Source: Stenogyne calaminthoides | Lineage: Eukaryota > Streptophyta > Magnoliopsida > Lamiales > Lamiaceae | Assembly: GCA_037126765.1 (NCBI GenBank) | Contig: JBBCBC010000016.1 | Coordinates: forward strand, 11,396,728-11,460,727 | Direction of reading: 5' to 3' | DNA length: 64,000 nucleotides | Part shown: piece after piece, positions 55,201 through 64,000 of the stretch | Numbering within the stretch: the stretch's first letter is position 1 | Layout: each line of letters starts with the position of its first letter | Program-made: the position numbers and the translations under genes | The notes under the pieces: generated by a model | What the model was told of the DNA's origin: nothing | Databases searched by the model: none | Seen by the model: the letters and a program-made list of their open reading frames with translations, nothing else

Positions 55201-56084
55201 CAGATGAATATCCCTTATGTACTTTGCTTCACTTGTAGACCCAGAAAGTAACTCATCTGACCCATCATGGACATCTCGAACTTCCCTTGCATCAGCTTGC
55301 TAAATCTTTCACATAGACTCTTGTTTGGAGATCCGAAGATGATGTCGTCCACATAAATCTAAACCATCAGAATATCTTCTCCATCTTCTATTCTGAATAA
55401 GGTTCTATCCACTATTCCTTTAGTGAAACCACTGTCTATCAAGAACTGAGAGAGTGTATCATACCAAGCTCGAGGAGCTTGTTTCAGGCCATAAAGAGCT
55501 TTTCTTAAACGGTACACTTGGTTGCCCTTTTCAAAGCCTGGAGGTTGTTCGACATAAACTTCCTCTGCTAGTACCCCGTTTAAGAATGCACTCTTTACGT
55601 CCATCCGATACACAGTGAACCCTCTGTGGGAAGCATATGCCAGAAACAGCCGAATGGCTTCTAGGCGAGCAACTGGTTCAAAGGTCTCATCATAATCAAT
55701 TCCTTCTGATTGTGAATACCCCTTAGCAACAAGTCTTGCCTTATTCCTGGTTATGACATTTTTCTCATCTTTCTTATTCTTGAATACCCACTTTGTGCCA
55801 ATTACGTCTTGATGAGTTGGTCTGTCCACCAATTCCCAAACTTGATTTCTCTCGAACTGTTCCAGCTCCTCCTGCATGGCTAGAATCCAGCTTGCGTCTT
55901 GTAGAGCTTCCTCTACTGTTGTTGGTTCCTTCATGGGCGATAACAAACAATACATGGCACTTTCACCAATCTGATGTCTAGTTTTAACTCTATCAGATGG
56001 GTCTCCGATGATCAGATCAGTTGGATGACTGGTTATCCAGGTCCTTCTGTTCTGATTTGCGTCGGTTTGGAGAACATCATCCAT
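55201..56084 (-). pseudogene. CopD reverse transcriptase
   Basis: A 241-codon open frame contains EEALQDASWILAMQEELEQF, NQVWELVDRPTHQDVIGTKW, KARLVAKGYSQSEGIDYDET and MDVKSAFLNGVLAEEVYVEQ. It also has KALYGLKQAPRAWYDTLSQF. A single TAG follows DGEDILMV, and the next codons give IYVDDIIFGS, so the YVDD motif is intact just beyond one nonsense mutation. Left of it the frame is broken in the connection region. Confidence 0.92.
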
Positions 56085-56399
56085 TTATGATAATAGTTCA
56101 TTACTAGAGATTGGGAGTGGTGCAGAGTTATGATCCACTTGATAAGAACATGTCTCAGCTGATGTTGGACTCATCATGTGCTGATGTCTGTTCGTGGGAA
56201 CTTCAGGTGTTCCCCCTGAACCGGATGGTTCAGTTGATCTTATCTCGGTTATGCGAACTTCTTCATCGACGAGTTGTTCATACCTTAGGATCCGATTGAC
56301 TGGTGAATCGGCTAGATCTGGAATGTATCTTTATTCTGAGTTACGATCCTTTTTCCTTGATCATTAGGCGATCCATTTTACGTGCATCAGTCTTTGGTT

Positions 56400-57300
56400 G
56401 ATCTGGTACTTCTTGTTAAAGGCGATTTCTCTTGTTCGTAAGATGTTTCATCAAAGACTACATGGGGTGTTTTTCTTCCACAACTAGGGTTACTTTGTTG
56501 TAAACCACCCGAAAGCCTTGCTATATGAGGAATATCCTAAGAATATACCCTCATCTGACTTGGCCTCAAAAGTCTTCAACTGACTCTTCCCATTGTTGTG
56601 TATGAAACACTTACACCCAAAAACATGGAAGTAAGAAACACGAGGTTTTCTGCCCTTCCACAGTTCATATGGTGTTTTGTAGTGAGCCTTAGTTAGAAGA
56701 CATCTGTTCTGAGTGTGGCATGTAGTATTGATAACCTTTTTATTGCATGTTCGTCTAACATAGTTTCTTTGAGAGTTCTGTTTCTCCGTTCTGCTACTCC
56801 ATTCTATTGTGGCGTTCTTGCAGCTGATGTCTCATGCTGTATACCAAACTTAGTGCAAAAATCAATAATAAAAGAGTTCAGAAATTATGTACCTTTATCT
56901 GATCTGATTTTTACTACATTGACATCCTTTTCATTTTGTAATCTCTTGAGCAGCTCGGGTATCTTTGTTGTCGTCTCATTCTTCTTATGTAAGAATACAA
57001 CCCAGGTAAACTTGGAATAATCATCCACGATTACCAAAGTATATTTGAGTCCTCTGAGACTGACTGGTGTAACTGGTCCAAATAAGTCCATATGAAGCAG
57101 CTGCAATACTCTGCTGGATGCCGGTCCAGGGATTTCCTTGAATGAGGCTTTAACTTTTTTTTCCTTCCGACATGCTGACACATGTCCGATCCTTAGAGAA
57201 TACCTCATTCGAAGTCCTTCCACTAAAGACATCCTTCTTTATCTTGTTAAGAGTTTTAAAGTTCGGATGACTCATTCTTTTGTGCGAGCCAACTCGCTAC
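56400..57300 (-). pseudogene. CopD integrase
   Basis: LQLLHMDLFGPVTPVSLRGL carries the first catalytic aspartate, then YTLVIVDDYSKFTWVVFLHK and VVKIRSDKGT the second. The C-terminal part (YELWKGRKPRVSYFHVFGCK, then FLGYS) lies at 56520-56690 in another frame. The zinc-binding part upstream is partly scrambled. Confidence 0.86.
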
Positions 57301-58470
57301 TTTTGGAACTCTTAACAATCGGTATGCATTTCTTGGGCAACTGTTCCAATCTGCTGTGTAGATCATCCCTTTCCTTGAACCAGTTAGCAAGATCTGTTGA
57401 GTGGCTCGATTTTTGATAGTGCATTGATCAGTCAAGAACTCAACACTGAATCCATTGTCGCAGAATTGTGAAATCGATAACAGGTTATGCTTTAAACCTT
57501 CGACATACGAGACTCGAAAGAACTCAGTACATCATCATTCTCTAAGGTTCCTAACCCTCTGGTAAAACCAAAGTTATCATCACCGAAGAGTACACGGGCC
57601 TTTTTTGTTCTATGTAAGAACTAAGGAGATGTTTGCTTCCAAATCATGTGCCTTGAGCATCCACTATCGATGTACCGGAGATAGTTGCTTGTACACCTCC
57701 TTTGTTGGCGGACCCACGCGAACCTCGCAACCAAATCGGGCTTTAGGTACCCCTTTGGATTGGGTCCCCGAGGGTTAGGATTGGTTTTAGGGATCCATAC
57801 AAACAGGGCACTTCTATTGTGTCGTTAGATCGAAGGCCCGATTTGTCTCCCATACATATCAACATAACCATACGTCTCTTTATATGCTTTCGATTAGTAT
57901 GATTATTAAATGTGAGCCTTGGGTGACTTAGAAGACTTGGGATTTATCTTTGTTTGTTTGTCTTCTTTTAATCCGGTGTGACTCGGTCGCGGCGACCCTA
58001 GGTTTTACGATTATAAGCGTAGAATACGATTGCTACCATCAAAAGATTCATATCTTTTTGGCATAGGTGGTTTTTGCAGTTTACCTATAGCTTGCTTATT
58101 AGGCAGCTGACCTTGATTGGGTCTCAGATTAGATTTCCCTTTGATAGGTTGTCTTTTCTGATACCTAATATGTTGATCAGGTTGAGGTCTCTTCAGAAGA
58201 ACTGGGTTCTTCTGTTGATTCCTCGGCTGATGCTTTACCGATTAGGGTCCATTTTTGTTCCCTTTTACGATTAGGCACCTGCCTTACTTGCTCAACAGGT
58301 CTTTTTCCCTTATCAGATACAAGTTTAGCTTTTAGTGTATCTTTGTTAGAAACTCGTTTGATTACACCTTTTTGAGGTGAACCAACCGGGGATTTTGAGG
58401 ACGTAGAAGGGTTTTCATACCCAAGTCCCTTCTTATTAGTCGGTGTTCAAAAATAGGTGTTCATATCTTG
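57301..58470 (-). pseudogene. CopD protease region, decayed
   Basis: The minus strand at about 57641-57680 reads YIDSGCSRHM, the SIRE-type protease active site (DSG). Around it, at 57480-58060, the sequence is scrambled by many small changes, and CAG/CTG triplets are scarce. No continuous frame is left. Confidence 0.65.
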
Positions 58471-60324
58471 AACAGTTTTAGATGACTTTGTAAAAACCTC
58501 TATTTTCTTGCGCAAACTATCCTCAGAAGATTTTAGACTCTCATGTAGTCGGAATAGCTCATCAAATTTAGCTTGAAGGATTTTGAAGTCATCAGCTTGC
58601 TGTTTGTTGATTGCTAGCTGATCTTTGATCTGCTTCTCCTGATCAGAAGATTTAACTTATAGAATGTTAAGTTCCTCGCCACCTTCGGCGATTTAATTGA
58701 TTCGATTCAATAGTTTTCTTGAGAGCGTTCTCTTCAACAAGCTGATTATTTCTGATCCTTAGCTTGTCATTCTCAGCTTCCACTATAACATAAGTGTCTA
58801 CTACATTAGAGATCATCAAGCAATTGCTTTCGAGTAGAGTTTGCGGGTCAATCTCTCCACCAGTGTGCTAAATAATAGCGGTGTGTGAAAGCGGACAAAG
58901 CGAAGGTTTGGAGGTTACCTCAGTTGGTCCTCCTTGGCCATCGAGGCGAACTTCATCGTCATCGAAGAGAATATCGGATCTTCATTCTCGTGGAAGTCAA
59001 CAACACTTGCTTATCGGACAAAATCTTCTCTGAGATGAGTACCCGAGAATCCTCGGAGGGGATAGGAATCATCAATTCGGATGTTAATCGGCGACAAGGG
59101 CTTTCTGTCTCTATAACGTTGCTCTCTTACGTTCGATTTTTTCTTCTCTTTCTTTTTTGGCGTCAGTCCGGGCAATCTGCTTTTTGTAGTGACTGGTTTC
59201 TCCGCGGTTGAAACACGCTCCACGATCCACGGAACCTTTTCTTCGGGTGAGTCATTAAAATCTGTAGGATCTATCGGTGACTTCCTTTTCGATAGTAATC
59301 CGAACTCCTTCATCGATATCATTATCTCTTCTCTCATCAGTCAGATTATCTCTTTTATTTTCTTCTCTATGATCTCTTCGATCATCAGATCTGGTTCTTT
59401 CTGGAGATCTATCAGCTGATCTTCTATCTCTGCCTCTGTGCTATGTTGATAATCTTTATAGAATCTGCGATACTTACCATGTTGAATATTTGATTTTTCA
59501 AGTTTCTGCAGTAGCGAGAAGCGTCTGATACTACTGACTTATTATGTTTCCAACGGGTTCGATGGCCTTTGATCTATTGCTGGTTGCTTTAAACGCAACT
59601 GATTTAGACGTTGAGGCTTCAGCGGGCGTCTCGTCTTCATCTGCTTGTCCTCTTTCGATTAAGTCGAAGTCGTGAGCTTTGAGGCTTAGGAACAAGCTAC
59701 TCGGCTTCATCTTTGAAATGTCTTGGCAATCCTTGATTCTTAGTGACTTTCATGTCCCATTCTTGGTGAGAGATCTTAAGATCTTGTAGTTGATATCTTT
59801 GTCCGACATCTCTCTACCAAGTTCTCGTAGCTTATTCTTGACATAGTAATCCTTCCATCGAGCTCGTTGATGGTCTCGTTGAAAAACATCTTTAGTTTTT
59901 CGAACTTCACCGATTAAACTTGTAGTCGGTATTGTCTTTGATCGTCGTTTCCTTCGCATATCTCAAAGCAAGAGTATCCCACATTGCTTTTCGCGATTTT
60001 GAGATATTTTATCTTCTCCTTGGTGACTTTATCCATCGTCTTCATGATTATATGCTGGCGATTGTATCTAGAAATATCTGACTTTCTTTCCTCTGCATCC
60101 ATCAAAATTTGGGCTTTTTTCGCACAAGACTTCCCGTGGCAAAATGCGGATCTCCTCCAAGCTGCGGGGTTGTCGTGATATATGATGATGGGTCCTCTTT
60201 CAATGACTTCCATCATTACGCGACTTATCGATCCTAGATGGTTGCACATATATATGGCCCAATCTGCATACTCATCAATTGAGAACTTTGGCAAACCATG
60301 ATACATACCGGAGGTATTATCCAT
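58471..60324 (-). pseudogene. CopD gag
   Basis: It begins MDNTSGMYHGLPKFSIDEYA, DWAIYMCNHLGSISRVMMEV and ERGPIIIYHDNPAAWRR, a Copia gag N-terminus of the SIRE group. A helical part follows, then a Lys/Ser-rich middle (RKSPIDPTDFNDSPEEKVPW) and coiled-coil-like sequence to about 58480. Frame breaks are frequent from 58680 to 60200. The zinc knuckle was not located with certainty. Confidence 0.7.
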
Positions 60325-60448
60325 CTTTGAGTGATTTTGGAAAAACGAATGAGTTTTAAAAACGGTTTTTCAAGATCTGTTCAAATGACCACAAAGATTC
60401 TTCCGCAAGAATAGATGATACTCAAAGCCAGTGGTCTGTAGAACAACT

Positions 60449-60462
60449 GCTCTGATGCCACT
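60449..60462 (-). other. CopD primer-binding site
   Basis: The minus strand reads AGTGGCATCAGAGC. Compared with the initiator Met-tRNA type TGGTATCAGAGC there is one change (T to C). Confidence 0.85.
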
Positions 60463-62023
60463 TGTAGGTCCCGAACGGGTTTTGTGAGGGCAGAAGTCTA
60501 GAGGGGAGGGGTGAATAGACTTCTGAAAACTTTTTGTCGGATCGGTGTGATTGCGATTAGCTTTGATCGAGTGCAAAGTGAATCGGTTTGGGTGATATCC
60601 AACTTACTAATCGCTGAAATCCCGATCGATTCGGTATCTATCGGTTTAAGCGATTGTCGCGGAAGCTAAGTTTTACCCGTGTGAAAAACCAATTTTAATA
60701 AATCGATTCCAAAGTCCGTCTTTCAACCAGGTTGACTAAAGTGTCAAACTTGATCAGATCAGAAGCTTGGTGCTAGCTGATCTTAACTTAGAATATGTAT
60801 GCAGCTTTAATTAAGTTGTGTGCGATTATGTAAAACAGTTAATCAAAGCAGGTAAATGCACACAAGATTTATAGTGGTTCGGACAAACCAGTCCTACATC
60901 CACTCTTCCCTATCACAAGGGGCACCAACTAAACCAACTGGACTTAGATTATTGTGTTAGTCCAACACAGTACACCAACAGATATTTAAAGAGTTCTCAC
61001 TCAACCGATCCCAGAAATCAGAACTAGAAACCCTAGTCTGAAATCTTGCTAAACAACTTAACCTAACTTTGGGTTTTGGGTAAGATTGTTTTTGTTCCAA
61101 CTTTGAAATCTTTCCTAGTTTTTTTAAGTAGCCTATCAGCTAGATGAAAAGATTTATGTGCTAAGAACTATGGGATGAACACTTAGAAAAATAATCTTCA
61201 AGTTTGTGTTCTTCGTGCGGAAATTTGATTATAGCTTGAGCTTCTTGATAGTTTCCGTTTCTTCACTCTGATGAGTAATCCCATATTTATAGACCTCGAA
61301 ATCAAAGAGCCGTTGGAGAGCAATTTGAATTTCCAGCTATATTTGGTAGACTTGCAGGATTGATGTGACGTGCTTTAGGAATGGCATGGCCGAAAGCGTG
61401 AATAGTGTCTTTTATATCCGTTTGAGAAAGCAGCACCAAATCCCATAATTACCGGCTCCGATCATACGTGTCTTGTTCTTATTGGTTAACAGAAGCACTT
61501 TTCAGTGTTGTTCTACCAACTAAGGTTGACATTCTTCTTGTTCAGATCATCGACGTATGACTTGGTGAAACATCAGTTTTCACCTGGTGAGCTGACCTGA
61601 TCAGTAACAACTGATTAGTCTACCTGATAGAGTCTTCTGGTACCAGTTGTCTTAGCTTCAACTAGCAGACTCGGCTGATGTAGGTCTTCTGGTCTGATCT
61701 TCTGGAAGTCATCTGATCTTCAAGTCTTCTAAATTTGAACTTCATGACTTCAGCTGAGATATCTGACTTTATCAGATTGATCTGATCTTCTATTCTTCCC
61801 TTGCCTTCTGGCCTGTCGGATATCAACTGTTCTTTTGATCTGACCTATACATATTGAGGTTCCCCCTCAATATGTGACCTATCTTCTACATCAGTTGTTC
61901 TATACAATAATTATCAACTGGTATTCTTATAACTGGTAATAAAAACATCAGTCAGCTAACAGGTCTGACTGGTCCTATTACATGTGTTTTAGAACTTTCA
62001 TCAAAACTCTAAATTTCCCAACA
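60463..62023 (-). repeat. CopD 5' LTR
   Basis: It is almost identical to the left LTR from about 60730 onward. Between 60537 and 60725 some 20 differences crowd together, nearly all at CAG or CTG. The 5-base flank on the right is ATTCG. Confidence 0.93.
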
Positions 62024-62272
62024 ATTCGCTTCATGTATGCAATGCTTACGCTGCGGACGATGAAGACGAGTCTTTATTTGGGGACTTTATTGTTGCTAAA
62101 AATAGATTATAAGGGCGAATTCAATATTCCAAATTAATTGGGTACGTCGAAATGTCAATAAGTGGCACATTCTTTAGCTAGGGCGGCTCATAGATTCGAA
62201 AGCCCTCATAGTTGGGACGAGCCTTTGAATTTTGTGGATGGTCTTCTTGACTGGTGTGATTCTTGCATGTAA
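62024..62272 (+). pseudogene. RNase H-like ORF, C-terminal fragment
   Basis: It continues the frame cut at 47252: HVCNAYAADDEDESLFGDFI, then after a stop and a frameshift VRRNVNK, AHSLARAAHRFESPHSWDEP and VDGLLDWCDSCM with a TAA at 62270-62272. The R-R-N-x-x-A-H-x-L-A-R pattern is the last block of plant RVT_3 RNase H-like domains. Internal stops show it is dead. Confidence 0.72.
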
Positions 62273-62566
62273 CTTTCTTTGGTTTAAAAAGAAAATAAAA
62301 ATGATTGATCTTAATTCGAGGGTGGAAAATGCTAAAATCTATTTTTGGATAGTGTAACTTCCAAAAATATGTAAATCAAAGGTGCAAAAGTGTAAATTCA
62401 AAATTTCAAGTATAGATGGAGTAATAAATATAGAGTCTTCCAAGTCATGAATGTACGGATATAGTTTACGGCAGCATTGACCTGATGACAAAAACGAATA
62501 AGATACAGACTAAAAGTGTGTTATACGGGGTTGTGTTTAGTAAAATCAAAGTAATGTTACACTGAA
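62273..62566. other. No gene seen
   Basis: AT-rich sequence behind the RNase H-like ORF, with A-rich patches but no clear poly(A) tail or target duplication that would prove a LINE end. Confidence 0.5.
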
Positions 62567-63371
62567 TGTTGTGACACTCAAAGTAACATTCAAAAGACAG
62601 AAACAACGGAAGACTCGGAAACACAACACACGAAATTAATAAGACTTTGCACAATCTATATCAATATAGATTGTGATGTCTTATGGCCGAAATCACTATT
62701 TATCAAAATGATGAATACAAAGAGGTTCACAAATCGAATCCCCTTGAAACAAGATCAAGCGTATGATCTAAAGGCTAGGTGTATCTCTACACTACCAAAG
62801 GTGACATGTTCTATGAGTGTGAAACTATCTTACACCGAGACTAACACTCCACATAAAACAAATCTAGCACCAGCTCGAGGTATTGTAAACCCAACATTTA
62901 CTCTCTTATGGTAAAATAAACTCCACAACAACGACCCTCACACTCTGGATGCACACTCACACACTCTATAGTTGATGCTTGGTTGTTGCTTCGACTAAAC
63001 AACACACGATTAATGGCAATGTTCGGCAATTGTTGTGAACATCAATGTCTTCTATTTATAGACTTCGTGTATGCCTTACTAGAGCCTCCTTGAAGAATCT
63101 AGAAACTATTCAATCCACTCTTCCATGATCTTTGTAACTGCCCAGATAGTGGGTCTTCTTTGATCTCTGAAAAACATCTGCATGATCTAGTCCTTCTACT
63201 CGATTCTTGAAGCTTGTGGAACATTCTGGAATCTCGTAGAACAACCTAGATCATCAACCTGCAGTCAACAACATCAAAGATAACATTGAACATAGAAGTG
63301 TTAGTGGTTAAGAAGAAAGAAGGAATACTGATGTTGTAACCAATGTTGTAACATCGGTGGCAACATCAACA
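62567..63371 (-). repeat. CopE 3' LTR
   Basis: On the plus strand it starts TGTTGTGACACTC and ends GGCAACATCAACA. The minus-strand polypurine tract GGGGGAGAT follows directly on the right (63372-63380). A minus-strand TATAAATAG lies at about 63052-63060. The start is chosen for its TGTTG/CAACA symmetry; a TG twelve bases further left is also possible. Confidence 0.7.
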
Positions 63372-64000
63372 ATCTCCCCCATTCGATCATTCTGCTACAA
63401 CACACCTGAAATAATAAATACATCAGGTACTGTGCATGATAGAGCTCATAATCACATCATCTGCACTACTTAGTGTCAAATCATTTTGTAGCTATCAAGA
63501 ATCGAATAAACATCATCAAAAAAATTCATTTGTTTGAGAAACTTCAATCTGCAGAAATACTTGTCAGAGTATAATGTAAAACATATCAGAGCATATGTAT
63601 ATTACATTGAAACTCATCAGAGCAAGATGTAAGAACATCTCAGAGTAAGGGAAAATGATACAAGTACACTATGTATCAATCCTTAAGCCTGCAGACAAAG
63701 TAGAACATATATTACTTGAACATATTTCTACCAATCATCAAGGAAATGGAGTAGAGCTGTCAGGAAGAAAGTTAACAGATCATTCTGAACAGTCTACACA
63801 AATTACTCTTTTCCAAAACATAAGGTAAGATTATCAAAGCAATGAAAACAAGGATATCAGAGCAAAGATACACAAATCTTAACCTAAAAAACAACAGAAT
63901 ATGATCATCAGAGTAAACTAATAATCAATACTGAAAAATAAACAAAATATCAGAGCAAGTTAAAATACTCTTACATAAATGTTGTCACATTGTTCGACAA
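63372..64000 (-). mobile_element. CopE internal 3' end, non-coding
   Basis: Right of the polypurine tract the sequence has no ORF of note but repeats the words ATCAGAGCA and CAGAGTAA about ten times. It is cut off by the window end. The element's coding part must lie further right. Confidence 0.55.

Larger units (their letters stand above)
47253..62023 (-). mobile_element. CopD: SIRE-like Copia element, 14.8 kb
   Basis: LTRs of 1,557 (47253-48809) and 1,561 bases (60463-62023) enclose a minus-strand PBS, gag, protease, integrase, RT, RNase H, a long gap and a large extra ORF before the polypurine tract. Great length, the TKPLAEIRFRELCNELGLL end of RNase H and an ORF behind pol point to the SIRE/Maximus group. 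The flanks are ATTCA and ATTCG, a 5-base duplication with one difference. Confidence 0.92.

Overview
This is a nuclear stretch of a flowering plant genome, apparently pericentromeric or otherwise heterochromatic, made almost entirely of nested and decayed LTR retrotransposons. Signs of a plant are the PBS types (initiator Met-tRNA, and the GGCGCC type used by Tat/Retand Gypsy elements), an antisense extra ORF with GT-AG introns, a SIRE-like Copia element with a large ORF behind pol, TTTAGGG telomere motifs, and a fragment matching the plant spliceosomal helicase BRR2. No complete host gene, tRNA, rRNA or CRISPR was found. The species cannot be told from the sequence.

Layout, using working names. 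Element X (1-2588) is the right end of a minus-strand Tat-like element: 5' LTR, PBS and gene-poor internal sequence. GypA (2589-19380) is a minus-strand Tat/Retand-type Gypsy element. It has a 5' LTR, PBS, gag, protease, RT, RNase H and integrase, plus an antisense extra ORF carrying the BRR2 fragment. CopA, a Copia element (9767-18112), is inserted in its gag. GypA sits in the integrase of a second member of the family, GypB (19381-36669). GypB is also interrupted by a solo LTR (20091-21695), a TRIM (23772-24909) and a complete Copia element, CopB (25420-34275, target duplication TGTAT). GypB abuts the LTR of a chromovirus-type Gypsy, ChrV (36670-37895).

From 37340 to about 47080 lies a rearranged locus. 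ChrV integrase was split by Copia element CopC (duplication GGATG), and the locus then broke and inverted. CopC's 3' half and the ChrV C-terminus read on the minus strand. ChrV integrase and CopC's 5' half read on the plus strand. An RNase H-like coding fragment (47085-47252 plus 62024-62272) is split by a 14.8-kb SIRE-like Copia element, CopD (47253-62023). The window ends in the 3' LTR of another minus-strand Copia element, CopE (62567-64000).

Every pol shown is broken by stops, frameshifts, deletions or insertions, so nothing here is likely to move by itself. The most notable observations are the BRR2 fragment beside a spliced antisense ORF, the reconstructable inversion, and sharply bounded patches in which CAG/CTG triplets are replaced by CG-rich variants, which may be a sequencing artefact. 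I did not find a convincing new biological system.
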